Origin: CAZMSD01 sp964568855
Lineage (GTDB): Bacteria; CAIWAD01
Reading direction: 5' to 3'
NCBI GenBank assembly: GCA_964568855.1
Contig: CAZMSD010000015.1
Coordinates: forward strand, 16,728 to 80,727
Length of the DNA stretch: 64,000 nucleotides
Shown here: positions 36,501 to 44,972 of the stretch, one piece after another
Numbering within the stretch: the first letter of the stretch is position 1
How the letters are laid out: each line of letters begins with the position of its first letter
Position numbers and translations under genes: made by a program
Notes under the pieces: generated by a model
Told to the model about the DNA's origin: nothing
Databases searched by the model: none
The model's input: the letters and a program-made list of their open reading frames with translations, nothing else

Positions 36501-37071
36501 CCAGGCGCTGGGCGGCCAGGCGGCTGTCCGCACCGCCGGCCAGGAACAGCGCCAGACAGGCGGCGCACAGGCCGCCGCCCCAGGCCAGCCCTCGGCGCAG
36601 CATGCGGAAGGGCAGGACTTTGCGCGTTTCCACTCCCTCGAGCGAGGGCAGTATCTGGTCCAGGCTGGCGGCGATCAGCTCCGGGTCGTAGCCCTCGACG
36701 TTCGAGCGGCCGGCTTCGACCACCTGGACCCCGTTCAGCAGCCGGTCCCTGAGATCCTCGCCGCCCCAGCCGATGAGCCGCGCAACCTGGTAGACGCCGG
36801 GCCGGCGACGCAGGGGAAGCAGCTCTACGAAAGGAGGCAGCAGCATCAGCAGGCACCAGGCCGGGAATCCCAGCAGCAGCCACTGGCGCAGCGCCAGCCG
36901 GAATGCCGGCTCGTGGCTGCCCAGGTGCTCGATCGCCAGGACCAGCAGCAGCCCCAGCGGCAGCAGGCCCAGCAGCACGCTCCACCAGGACAGGATCCGG
37001 AGCCACTTGATTCTTCGCCGCGTGGCGAGGATCAGGCGCAGGACCCGGCTGTGTGCGCTTAGATTCTTCAT
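33535..37071 (-). CDS. DUF4175 family membrane protein with very long coiled coil
   Basis: 1178 aa. Three N-terminal TMs (about 23-50, 62-85, 162-182) precede an Ig-like extracytoplasmic region (about 200-560; RAELLIQGPRGIRR, DGAWWIELSDPEGLDN). A Glu/Arg/Leu-rich coiled coil of about 300 residues follows (560-870, e.g. LEELLRQMEEQLDRFLAVLE) and then more helical segments with a Cys cluster (QECLNGQCNKLLCNKPG). This is the layout of DUF4175 proteins, which in many Gram-negatives lie in clusters with DUF4159, MoxR ATPases and VWA proteins. A DUF4159 gene is directly upstream here; MoxR and VWA genes are not visible. Function unknown, perhaps envelope stress or structure. Confidence 0.75.
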   Translation of the reverse strand: MKNLSAHSRVLRLILATRRRIKWLRILSWWSVLLGLLPLGLLLVLAIEHLGSHEPAFRLALRQWLLLGFPAWCLLMLLPPFVELLPLRRRPGVYQVARLIGWGGEDLRDRLLNGVQVVEAGRSNVEGYDPELIAASLDQILPSLEGVETRKVLPFRMLRRGLAWGGGLCAACLALFLAGGADSRLAAQRLVDPLRDFRPAPPFTLELSADSTVVVRGEELNFCVRPVGNRIPGELRLFSERLPERTEPSAVTAPDGPRRSWPLLVRRGRAELSGLKIQGPTRFWAQAGVTTLGRTRDIHSDTLVVEVLDPPRLEDFHVGVRPPYYTNLPRRELEPGTGDLVCPVGSLIQVGGRVSETLARAELLIQGPRGIRRTDLLEDNPGLLATEPPPESRPEFLAEFRARRDGAWWIELSDPEGLDNRSPVKHSLKVIPDRPPNLRMLSPESLESRLERDLRLQIVALAEDDYGFSSLRMVHKTVSSVLRSLFEAPDPAALSEPPADWAQRDLELQSLGSPRRAALEWEWNLAEEGLLPDDELYFYLELFDNDGWHGPKAVRTALYRVKVPGVEELFAEVEEDQSELMEEAGEILEETRRNRERIREFQEELKRDPEMNWERRQKMKQVLKRQEKLIERAAEVGERLERLERKMERNELFSEELREKLRHLKEVLNEVIDPELLERLRKAAEEARKKPADQDRRAQARDLEELLRQMEEQLDRFLAVLEQLRLEQRLEELANRAEELLERQREVNRQDEEAAREGRPSERERNRAAAQERRLEQDAEQLRRDLDSLEEEFGDRESFPQEQVDRAAGHMDEQEIPPDMGRMAQQLKAGDSASQESGERLDQDLNMLAEMLQQALRNSRQQAMEQLSRDIDRVCQELLVISLSQEAVDGEVKTLTRRSARVPELAEHTVENRLGVSASADALMDLIRRSFHIPKSAMTSLGDALSNLDRMLEHYHERRLGELGRRGPQVMGKVNRTILLLKQAQQQMRNSCSSTGFEELMEQLSQASSKQECLNGQCNKLLCNKPGQAQKPMSISFGEAQAQQSGIRQEVESIGEKLGEEGQPQTGDLGKIAGDMREVEKDLEDQVYTERTQRLQERILTRLLDAQRSIRRQDQSRKRESRTARVLQAPEPPALDLERRTEDLQRDLLRALEAGYSPDIEELIRDYFEALERAEAGP

Positions 37072-37104
37072 AGCGTCGAAAGGCTAGCAGTGCCGGTCGC
37101 GGAT

Positions 37105-37758
37105 CTATCCGCCGAGGGCCCAGATCACGATGTTGGCGCCCATTTCAAGGGCCATGCGACGGACTTCCGGCGGATCGCGGTGCACCTGGGGATCTTCCCA
37201 GCCGTCGCCCAGGTCGCATTCCCAGGTATAGAACAGAACCAGGCGACCCTCGTGAAAGATCCCGTAGCCGCGGGGGGGCTTGTCGTCGTGCTCGTGGATC
37301 TTGGGCAGGCCGCTCGAGTAATCGAACAGCGAGTTGTACACGGGATGCTCGAAGGGCACTTCCACCAGCTCGTTCCCGGGAAAGACCTTGCGGATCTCGC
37401 GGCGGAAGTGCTCGTCCAGTCCGTAGTTGTCGTCCACGTGCATGAATCCGCCGTGACTCAGGTAGAGCCGCAGCCGTTCCGCCTGCAGCTCGCTGAATTC
37501 CACCCGGCCGTGCCCGGTCATGTAGAGGTAGGGATAGTGGAACAGCCGCGGATCGTCCGCCTCCACCACTACTTCCTCCGCGGCGGTTTCCAGGCCCGCT
37601 TCGCGGGCGAGGAACTCGAGCAGGTTGGGCAGGCTGCTGGGATCGGAATACCAGTCCCCGCCGCCGTCGTACTTCAGCCGGGCGATGGTGAAGGGCTCAC
37701 CCGGTGCCCGCGCGGGCGCCAGGAGCGTCAGCAGACCGGCGCAAACCAACAGGGCCAT
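37105..37758 (-). CDS. DUF4159 domain protein
   Basis: 217 aa from the ATG at 37758, which gives a clean signal peptide (MALLVCAGLLTLLAPARAPG); the frame stays open to an ATG at 37887. The mature protein is almost all DUF4159: FTIARLKYDGGGDWYSD, YLYMTGHGRVEFSELQAERL, LSHGGFMHVDDNYGLDEHFR, VPFEHPVYNSLFDY and YGIFHEGRLVLFYTWECDLG. The fold resembles glutamine amidotransferase-like (ThuA/GATase) sheets, but no catalytic role is established. It ends 33 bp before the DUF4175 gene starts, so both are probably one transcript. Confidence 0.82.
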   Translation of the reverse strand: MALLVCAGLLTLLAPARAPGEPFTIARLKYDGGGDWYSDPSSLPNLLEFLAREAGLETAAEEVVVEADDPRLFHYPYLYMTGHGRVEFSELQAERLRLYLSHGGFMHVDDNYGLDEHFRREIRKVFPGNELVEVPFEHPVYNSLFDYSSGLPKIHEHDDKPPRGYGIFHEGRLVLFYTWECDLGDGWEDPQVHRDPPEVRRMALEMGANIVIWALGG

Positions 37759-37921
37759 GCCCCGGTGCAACACGCCGTATCGGCGGCCGGCTCTCCCCTC
37801 CTCGCCGGCCACAACCGGATGCGTGTGACACGCGATCCCGGTCCCTGGCCGGTGAGGTTTCCATTGACTGTTTATCGATGATCTCATAGCGGGATCCAGG
37901 GGACGGCGCGGAAAGCGAGAC

Positions 37922-39223
37922 TCAATCCACCACCCGGATGTACACATCGGCGCGCAACTCGGCGACCCACTCCTGCATCACGAGCTGCTTCTTGTGATTC
38001 AGCGCCAGGGCGCGGATCTGCTCCCAGTCTTCCTCCAGGCTGGGCCGGCGCGCCGGGCGGTGATCCAGCAGCTTGAAGATCTGCACGCCCGACTTGCCTT
38101 CCAGTTCGCCGCGGATCGGCCGCGTGAATTCTCCGGACTCCAGATCGCGTACCCGCGAACGCACCAGGGGCCGGAGCTGCTCCAGCTCGATCCAACCCAG
38201 GTCTCCGCCCGCTTCGCGGCTCAACGCGTGATCGGTGCGGCGGCGGGCCGCTTCCGCGAAATCCTCGCCAGCCTGCAGCAGGGCGTGCAGGGAATCCGCC
38301 TCGCGGTCGATCACCGCCATGTCCTCGGCGGTGGGCTCCAGCTTGAACAGGATGTGGCTGCTTTCGATGTACTCGCCCGTGCGCCCGTCCAGGCGGATCA
38401 GGTGCCAGCCGTAGTCGCTGCGCACGGGTTCCGAGATCTCTTCCGCGGCCATCCGGTAAGCCGCTTCTTCGTAAGGCCGCACCAGCATGCCTCGCTTGGT
38501 GCGGCCGATGCCTCCCCCGCCAGGCGCGCTGGCAGGGTCCTGGCTGAACAGACGGGCCAACTCGGCGAAATCAGTCGCTTCCGCGTTCTCGCCTGCAAAG
38601 AGCAGTGCGCGCACGCTGTCGGCCCGGACGCGAGCCCGCCGTTCGCTTTCCTCAGTCACCTTGTATTCGAGAAAGACCTGGGCGAGACGCACGGATTCAC
38701 CCACGTCGGGGATCGAGTCCTGCCAGGCGGCGTAGAAGCTTTCCACTTCCTGGCGGGTGATGTCCACTCCGAAAATCTTGCGCCGCTGGAGCTCCTCCAC
38801 GTAGAGCCGGTCGCGCATGTCGCGGCGCAGGTCGCGGCGGATCTCCTTCATGGTCTGGCTCATCATCTCCTCGAGCCGGCGCTGCGTGCCCACGCGGCGG
38901 ATGATCTCGTCCAGGCGGTTCTCCACCTGGCGATCCACGTCCCGATCGTCCACCACGATCGTGGTGTCCCGTCGCGCCGCGGCCAGGAGCACCTTGTTGT
39001 CGATCATGGCTTCCACAAGCTGGAACTTCAGCTCGTCCAGGCGCCCTTCGAGTTCCGCGGGTTCGATCCCGCTCTCCATCGCGTAGCGCTGGAGTTCCTG
39101 TGATACCTCGCTCTCGAGAATGATCTCCTCGTCCACCACCACCAGCACCCGGTCGAGGGTCTCCTGGCCCCGGGCGTTCAGCCCCAGCAGCAACACGGAC
39201 AGGAGGATGAGCGTGACTCGCAT
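37922..39223 (-). CDS. SurA-like periplasmic peptidyl-prolyl isomerase/chaperone
   Basis: 433 aa from the ATG at 39223. Signal peptide 1-19, then a SurA N-terminal chaperone domain (LDRVLVVVDEEIILESEVSQ; LVEAMIDNKVLLAAARRDTT). Two parvulin-type domains follow: about 205-300 (ADSVRALLFAGENATDFAEL-like text with GGGIGRTKRGMLVRPYEEAA) and about 305-400 (IESSHILFKLEPTAED, AGGDLGWIELEQLRPLVRSR). SurA escorts unfolded outer-membrane proteins to the Bam complex, fitting the many barrels in this genome. The next gene upstream is a second, lipid-anchored SurA-like protein. The coding of its VSQ segment uses rare GTA TCA codons that spell GTATCAC. Confidence 0.88.
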   Translation of the reverse strand: MRVTLILLSVLLLGLNARGQETLDRVLVVVDEEIILESEVSQELQRYAMESGIEPAELEGRLDELKFQLVEAMIDNKVLLAAARRDTTIVVDDRDVDRQVENRLDEIIRRVGTQRRLEEMMSQTMKEIRRDLRRDMRDRLYVEELQRRKIFGVDITRQEVESFYAAWQDSIPDVGESVRLAQVFLEYKVTEESERRARVRADSVRALLFAGENAEATDFAELARLFSQDPASAPGGGGIGRTKRGMLVRPYEEAAYRMAAEEISEPVRSDYGWHLIRLDGRTGEYIESSHILFKLEPTAEDMAVIDREADSLHALLQAGEDFAEAARRRTDHALSREAGGDLGWIELEQLRPLVRSRVRDLESGEFTRPIRGELEGKSGVQIFKLLDHRPARRPSLEEDWEQIRALALNHKKQLVMQEWVAELRADVYIRVVD

Positions 39224-39308
39224 CGTTGATCCCGTGGTTTCTTGTTCGAAGCTTTTGAAGGTAGCAATCCCGCGGTTCGAGGGATCGCCGGGCCGCTTCG
39301 CGCGGTTC

Positions 39309-40163
39309 TCAGGGAGTGTCCGGGGCGGCGGGCTCCTCCGGCCGGGAGTACAGGGGCGCCAGGTCCAGTTCGTACTGCAGGTCTTCCAGCAGCAGCCGCT
39401 CGAAGTCGCGCTGCCGTTCCAGGCGGATCTGTTCCTCCATCTTCTGCCGGATCTCGCCCTCGGCGCTTTCCAGCGAGAGCACGAAACCGGCGGGCCGCTG
39501 TCCCACGACGTGGAAGAAGATCCAGCCACCGGGCTGCTCGTAGAGCGGACTCAGGTCCAGGTAGCCGAGGCTAAACACGTCCTCGGCCCAGCGGGGATCC
39601 ATCTCGCGCCGGTGCTGGAAAGACGTCTTGCCGTGCCGCACGCCTTCCCTGGCCAGCTGGTCCGCGCGCAGGCGGTTGGCGGCCACCGCGCGATGCAGCT
39701 CGGCGGCCAGCGTGGAATCCTGCGCGCTGTACCAGGCCAGCTTGAGCTGCCGCTCGCTGAGGGTCGCCCGGTCCTGGTGCCGCCTGTACCAGCGACGCAG
39801 GTCCGCCTCGTCGATCACCACTTCCTCGGCCAGCAATTGCTCCACCAGCACTCCCCGCAGGAGCCTCAGGCGCACTTCGGCCATGCGCTCGAGCACCAGC
39901 GGATCCGTCGCGATCCCGCGCCGCGCGGCCTCCTGGGCGTAGGCCTGGGCCTCCACCCAGTCCAGCAGGTGCCTCTCGATGGCGTCACGGGAGAGCGTTT
40001 CCGGGTGGGCTTCCAGGAATGCGCCCAGACGCTTCAGAGTATACGCGCTGTCGCCCACCGACGCCACCGCGGGCGAGGGCGCTTGCTCCGGGGACTGCTC
40101 AGGCAGACCGCCGCAGCCGGCGAGCAGCAAGACCAGAAGCCAAGGCAGAAACCAATCCTTCAT
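39309..40163 (-). CDS. Lipoprotein with SurA/PrsA-like foldase architecture
   Basis: 284 aa from the ATG at 40163. Lipobox LVLLLAGCGG (Cys about 17). The rest is long helices (AIERHLLDWVEAQAYAQEAA, LRRWYRRHQDRATLSERQLK) like the chaperone domain of SurA/PrsA, with a short parvulin-like segment near the C-terminus (RREMDPRWAEDVFSLGYLDL, PGGWIFFHVVGQRPAG) that lacks clear isomerase active residues. A degenerate PPIase domain is likely. It is 85 bp upstream of the surA-like gene, presumably cotranscribed, and would work with it at the membrane on outer-membrane protein transport. Confidence 0.7.
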   Translation of the reverse strand: MKDWFLPWLLVLLLAGCGGLPEQSPEQAPSPAVASVGDSAYTLKRLGAFLEAHPETLSRDAIERHLLDWVEAQAYAQEAARRGIATDPLVLERMAEVRLRLLRGVLVEQLLAEEVVIDEADLRRWYRRHQDRATLSERQLKLAWYSAQDSTLAAELHRAVAANRLRADQLAREGVRHGKTSFQHRREMDPRWAEDVFSLGYLDLSPLYEQPGGWIFFHVVGQRPAGFVLSLESAEGEIRQKMEEQIRLERQRDFERLLLEDLQYELDLAPLYSRPEEPAAPDTP

Positions 40164-40315
40164 CCGAGAATTCCCTGTAACACAACGCGCCGGGTCGCGG
40201 ACATGGCTGCAATATACTTCCCCGCGGCAAGTCCCCTCGCGAAACAGCTTCGCATCCACGGCCCCCGGGACTCGCCCGGCTGAGCTTCGCTCGCCCGGTC
40301 TCTTCCGTCCGCGCC

Positions 40316-41641
40316 CTAAGCGGCCCGTTCCCGTGATACGGCCGTCTTGGTTTTTCTCCAGAGGATGTCGAGGCTCTCGACCAGTTCAGAACGCGTGAGT
40401 CGAAGGTCCCTCCACCAGCTGCCCTCGATCTCGCGCAGGAAGCGGCGATTGAGATACAACTTTGCCAGAACCGCCGAACCCGCCGTGGCCAGCGCCGCGC
40501 CCAGGATGCCCAGGCGGGGGATCAGCAGCAGGTTGAGGACGATGTTGGCCCCGAGACCCATCAGGTGCATGTATACCGGCACCTTTGGATCGCTGGAGGA
40601 TGTAAAGTACAGCGAGATGGCCCCGGAATTGCTGCGCACGATGATCACGCCCACGGTCAGTACGGCCAGGGCCGGATAGGCCGCAGGGTACTCGGGTCCG
40701 AAGAGCAGCAGCACGGGATAACCCAGCGCGAGGATTCCCAGCCCCAGAAGGAAGTAGATCGGGAAGCTGAGGCGATAGACGCGGGCGGCCAGGGATCGGG
40801 CCTCGGCGATTTCCATCTCCGCCACCGCCGGGAAAAAGGCGGTCTGTACGGAGGCCTGCAGATCCATGACACGGGAGATGGTCAGCACGCAGATGGTGTA
40901 TAGCCCCAGATCGGCGGGACTCACGCCCATGCTCAGCCCGACGAACCAGGAGACCATGATGGCGTCCAGGCGCAGGTTGAGCAGGGAGAGCAGGTTGGCC
41001 AGCCAAGGGTTGTGGCAGTAGCCAATTACCTCGCGAAGACCGCTGAAGGTCCAGGAAAGCAGGGGCAGATGCAAGTACCTCAGGGCCACCAGCAGCGCGA
41101 TGAATCGACTGAGGCAGTAAGCCCCCAGCACCGGCGCCATCGACTTTCCGAACAGCAGAATCGCTGAAGCCATAAATAGCAGGGTGAGTGCAGACCTGAA
41201 CAGATCGATGCGATTGTAACCACTCACCTGGTCACGAACCAGCAGGATCTGCCTGAATACACGAGTGAAGATCTCCAGGGGAAAGATCAGGCCCACCAGG
41301 ATCCTGAGCAGGCGGGGGTACTGTTCGAAGTAGCTTATCAGCCAGAATTCCGCAACCACATGGAAGGCGAGGTTTAGGATGATGGAGTTGATCAGCAGCA
41401 GGGGCATGGCCCGGCGAAGGTATTCAACGTCTGGCATCGCCCGACGGCGGGGAAAGAAAATCGCGCCGGCTTCCAATCCGAATGCGGAGATCGTGAAGAA
41501 CAGACCACAGAGCACGATCATGTAACTGATCACACCCTGGAGCTCCGCGCCGAAGGCCCTGGCGATCAGGACGGCCAGGGCGAAATTGAACACCCGGACC
41601 AGCAGCCGGGTGCGGAAAATCAGGACAACATTACGAAGCAT
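40316..41641 (-). CDS. Polysaccharide flippase (Wzx/MOP superfamily)
   Basis: 441 aa from the ATG at 41641 (an in-frame TTG lies just before). About 12 hydrophobic helices with the N-terminal block of the PST/Wzx family (RVFNFALAVLIARAFGAELQ, IVLCGLFFTISAFGLEAGAI). Wzx proteins flip undecaprenyl-linked repeat units across the inner membrane. It is divergent from the sulfotransferase gene, with a 213-bp region between that must hold both promoters. With the polymerase at 48698 and the glycosyltransferases it forms a Wzx/Wzy-type export locus. Confidence 0.85.
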   Translation of the reverse strand: MLRNVVLIFRTRLLVRVFNFALAVLIARAFGAELQGVISYMIVLCGLFFTISAFGLEAGAIFFPRRRAMPDVEYLRRAMPLLLINSIILNLAFHVVAEFWLISYFEQYPRLLRILVGLIFPLEIFTRVFRQILLVRDQVSGYNRIDLFRSALTLLFMASAILLFGKSMAPVLGAYCLSRFIALLVALRYLHLPLLSWTFSGLREVIGYCHNPWLANLLSLLNLRLDAIMVSWFVGLSMGVSPADLGLYTICVLTISRVMDLQASVQTAFFPAVAEMEIAEARSLAARVYRLSFPIYFLLGLGILALGYPVLLLFGPEYPAAYPALAVLTVGVIIVRSNSGAISLYFTSSSDPKVPVYMHLMGLGANIVLNLLLIPRLGILGAALATAGSAVLAKLYLNRRFLREIEGSWWRDLRLTRSELVESLDILWRKTKTAVSRERAA

Positions 41642-41854
41642 CAACTCTCGGCGCTTTCACAGCAACTATCTCGCAGAATATGCCATATGCGCCGCGAAAC
41701 GAAGGCGGGTATCGAAGGCGCGGTCGCGGACCGCCATTCGCCTCGCGATGCCCGGCCCTGACTGTCGGCGGATAGGCGGCTGTGGTTATATTGTCCGACC
41801 GGACCAGGGGCGCCTGGTCCGCTTCAGGAACGCGGGATCAACTGGAATCCGATA

Positions 41855-42646
41855 ATGAACCAAGCATCGGAAATCGTCAAGACAATTCTGACTCGTTGCC
41901 GGGAGGTCGTCGGTTACCTGTCGTACTTCGTGCTCCCCAGGCCGTCCAACCAGCGGCGGGCTGTGATCTTCGCCCAAGGCCGGACGGGAAGCACCCTGCT
42001 GGAAAGCCTGCTCAGTTCCACCGGATCCCTGCGCAAGAACGGGGAACTGTTGAGCACCAAGAGATGCGAGATATGGTTCCCGAAGCAGTTCATCAGCGGC
42101 CTGTCCAAGCTGTTCCCGGGCAACTTCATCTTCCATGTCAAGATCTACCAGCTGACCAAGTACCGGAAACGGCCCGTCGATCCGACGGCATTCCTGACCA
42201 TGTTGCAGGAGCGGGGCTGGAAGATCATCTACCTGAGGCGTGAAAACCGGCTCAGGCAAAGCATATCGAACCTGGTCGCCGAGCATCGTGGCGCATATCA
42301 TAAACTGAGTGGATCCTCAGAAAAGATCCGTATCAACGTTGACTGCGAGGTCTTTGTTGAAAAAGTGAAAGAGCTTCTCATGTTCGAAGAGCACGAACGA
42401 GAAGTTCTTGCCGATCTTGAGTATCACGAGGTCGTCTACGAGGATGACCTTGAGAAGCCGGAGATGCATCAGGAAGTAGCTGACAGGGTTTTCGAATACC
42501 TCGGCCTGGAACAAGGTACCATCCGCACGAACTTGAGAAAAATCACCACGATGTCCTTGCGGGAGCTGATCATCAACTACGACGAATTCGAATCCACCGT
42601 GCTCCAGAACGGGTGGGGGCACCTGCTGGACAACCGTTCTAAGTGA
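41855..42646 (+). CDS. PAPS-dependent sulfotransferase-like protein
   Basis: 263 aa. The 5'-phosphosulfate loop is visible as FAQGRTGSTLLESLL (about 39-53) and the 3'-phosphate motif as IIYLRRENRLRQSISNLVAE (about 124-143), where Arg/Ser bind the nucleotide. NodH/Stf0-type sulfotransferases move sulfate from PAPS to sugar hydroxyls. As the first plus-strand gene of a polysaccharide locus it suggests a sulfated surface glycan. The GC content is lower than in the genes that follow, hinting that it was acquired separately. A GTATCAC copy lies at 42421 inside the gene. Confidence 0.85.
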   Translation: MNQASEIVKTILTRCREVVGYLSYFVLPRPSNQRRAVIFAQGRTGSTLLESLLSSTGSLRKNGELLSTKRCEIWFPKQFISGLSKLFPGNFIFHVKIYQLTKYRKRPVDPTAFLTMLQERGWKIIYLRRENRLRQSISNLVAEHRGAYHKLSGSSEKIRINVDCEVFVEKVKELLMFEEHEREVLADLEYHEVVYEDDLEKPEMHQEVADRVFEYLGLEQGTIRTNLRKITTMSLRELIINYDEFESTVLQNGWGHLLDNRSK

Positions 42647-42794
42647 GCAGATGCGGCGCTCGCAGGAAGGAAACAGTGGCGCGGCACACGATTCCCGTTC
42701 GTCCCGGTCAGGGACATCTCGAGAGAGCGAGGGCGCCTGTGGAGACCTGTCGGGAGCCGGGGTGAACGCGAACCGCACGCATACCCCGAGTGGG

Positions 42795-44972
42795 ATGTCC
42801 GCTGCGCCTCCTTCGGTTCTCAGGCTCTACATTGATCTCGTATCACAGACTTCCCTTGCGCAACTCTCCCGGCGCGCCCGGCGGATCGTGAAGAACAAGG
42901 TCTTTCCCGGGCTGCGCGCCTTTCTTCGATCCGCCGCCGATTCCGAACGCAGACTCTACCGCAGGCTGGCAGCATCGAGCCATCTTGAGCGGGCCGCCCG
43001 CTTGTACTTCGAGTCGGGAAGCCGGGCCGCAAGCGAGGAACTGGCGCGGGTTCTGGAAGCCTCCGAGACGGAAGCCTGGCCGGTGAACGCCACCTTCTGG
43101 TCCGCCGCGATCAAGGCGCTGCGAGAGACTCACGCCGAATTAGCGGAGAGTATCACGGTACGGGCGCGGGAATCGTTGAAGCGCGAATTCACCTCGGAGG
43201 GTTCGCCGAAGCTGGCGTTGGGCCAAGTGATCGACTGGCAGCCCGGGGAATTCGATCATTGCGAGAAGACCTACGCGCTGAATCGCCTGTATCACCTGCC
43301 CCTCCTGGCGATCGCAGCGCGGCTCAACGATGATGGCCGCTGCCTGGAAGAGTTCGAGGACCTGCTTCACCAATGGGTGAATTCGAATACGGACCGGCGG
43401 GGGAAACCCTGGAACGAACTGACGACCGCGCTGCGCCTGAATTCGATTCTGCTGGCCTACGGATGTCTGCGGGGCACGGGCCGACTCGGCGCCCGGGCGC
43501 ATCTCGACGTCATGCTCGCACTGACCAGCCATGCCGACTACCTGGCCGCCAACCTGGAGTACGACATCCTCAACAATCACCTGGTCTTCGAGGGGCGCAG
43601 CCTGATCGAAGCCGCCTGCGCCTTTCCCCGGCTGCCCGGCGCGAAGCGGTGGCTGAAACGGGGGATGGCAGCCCTGGACCGGGAGCTGGCGCACCAGGTC
43701 CGACACGACGGCTGCCACGCCGAGCAGTCAACGGGCTACCACATGCAGGTGCTCCAGGAGTACCTGACGGCCGTCGCGATCCTGCGATCCGGCGGATCCG
43801 CGGTGCCCGCCCAGTGGGAGCCCGCGCTGCAGCGGATGACGGACTTCCTGGTCGAAATCACCAGGCCCGACGGAACTCCGCCGATGCAGGGCGACACGGC
43901 CCTGCACGACCCGCAGACGCCATACGTCGAGGAGGTCCTGTGCTGCGCGGCCTCGATCCTGGGGTGTTCCGGGCTGTACGCCGGAGAGCGACCGATGCTG
44001 AGGGCTTTCTGCCTGCTGGGCGATAAACTCCCGTCCCCGACGGCGGAAGTCTTCCGCACGAAGGCTTCGGGCAGCAGGCTTTTCCCGGACGGCGGCTGCT
44101 GCATCCTTCGCGGTGATACAGGCGACGCGCGTGCGATGGTCAGTTTCGACTGCGGGCCCTTCGCCCTGGAGGACAGCCCGGCCCACGGACACGCGGACGC
44201 CCTGAGTTTCGAGTTTTCGGCCTTCGGCCGGAATCTGGTGGTCGACCCCGGTGTGTTCACCTACCAGGCCGGCCGGTGGCGCGATTTCTTCCGGGGAACC
44301 AGGGCCCACAACACCATAGGCGTGGACGGGACGGACCAGGTTCACTTGTGGGGCGCTTTCCGCGCCTACAGGCCCAACGGGGCGCGGCTGCTGTCGTGGG
44401 GGGACGAGGGCGGACTGGCCTGGGCGGACGCCGAGTACCTGCATCGCGCGAGCGGAGTGGTCCACAGGAGACGCCTGGTCCTGCTGGAGAGCCGGCTGCT
44501 GCTGATAGCCGACCGGCTGTGGCGGACTCGGGCGCACGATTTCTGCTGGCGCCTGCACTTCCCGCTTTACGCGGCGGAATTCAGGGCGAACCAGTGCGGA
44601 CACCTGCTGATCGTGCGGGCGGCGCGGGGCGGGGACTCGGCCTGCGGACTCGCAGTGCTGTGTCACAGTGCGGAGGGCGACCTCCTTGAGATCGTCGAAG
44701 GATCCGAGGACCCCCCGCAGGGCTGGATCTCGTACGCCAAGGGCGTGAAGGAAGCCGCCCCCGTTCTCGAGTGGACGCGCCGCGCGGAGAGAGAAGCGAC
44801 GTTTTTCAGCGCGCTTTTTCCGTTCCAAGGTGATACACTGCTGGATGAATTCAGCCTTCACGTCGCCGGCGACCCCGCCGGGGAACCGATCCTCGGCGTC
44901 AGGGTCGGACCGAAGGAATACGAACTGCGACTGGAAGAGAACCGACCCGTATGGTTGAAGCCCTCGCGCTAA
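42795..44972 (+). CDS. Heparinase II/III-family (alginate lyase-type) protein
   Basis: 725 aa from the ATG at 42795; an upstream frame to 42651 reads as unstructured Ser/Arg-rich sequence. An (alpha/alpha) toroid domain (about 40-420, DWQPGEFDHCEKTYALNRLY, EYDILNNHLVFEGRSLIEAA, HAEQSTGYHMQVLQEYLTAV) is followed by the beta-sandwich heparinase II/III domain with HGHADALSFEFSAFGRNLVV and RAHNTIGVDGTDQ, which carry the His/Tyr-type metal and catalytic residues. Such genes occur in exopolysaccharide loci, where they cut or edit uronic-acid-containing chains. No signal peptide is evident from the chosen start. It overlaps the next gene by 22 bp and holds five GTGATAC/GTATCAC copies. Confidence 0.85.
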   Translation: MSAAPPSVLRLYIDLVSQTSLAQLSRRARRIVKNKVFPGLRAFLRSAADSERRLYRRLAASSHLERAARLYFESGSRAASEELARVLEASETEAWPVNATFWSAAIKALRETHAELAESITVRARESLKREFTSEGSPKLALGQVIDWQPGEFDHCEKTYALNRLYHLPLLAIAARLNDDGRCLEEFEDLLHQWVNSNTDRRGKPWNELTTALRLNSILLAYGCLRGTGRLGARAHLDVMLALTSHADYLAANLEYDILNNHLVFEGRSLIEAACAFPRLPGAKRWLKRGMAALDRELAHQVRHDGCHAEQSTGYHMQVLQEYLTAVAILRSGGSAVPAQWEPALQRMTDFLVEITRPDGTPPMQGDTALHDPQTPYVEEVLCCAASILGCSGLYAGERPMLRAFCLLGDKLPSPTAEVFRTKASGSRLFPDGGCCILRGDTGDARAMVSFDCGPFALEDSPAHGHADALSFEFSAFGRNLVVDPGVFTYQAGRWRDFFRGTRAHNTIGVDGTDQVHLWGAFRAYRPNGARLLSWGDEGGLAWADAEYLHRASGVVHRRRLVLLESRLLLIADRLWRTRAHDFCWRLHFPLYAAEFRANQCGHLLIVRAARGGDSACGLAVLCHSAEGDLLEIVEGSEDPPQGWISYAKGVKEAAPVLEWTRRAEREATFFSALFPFQGDTLLDEFSLHVAGDPAGEPILGVRVGPKEYELRLEENRPVWLKPSR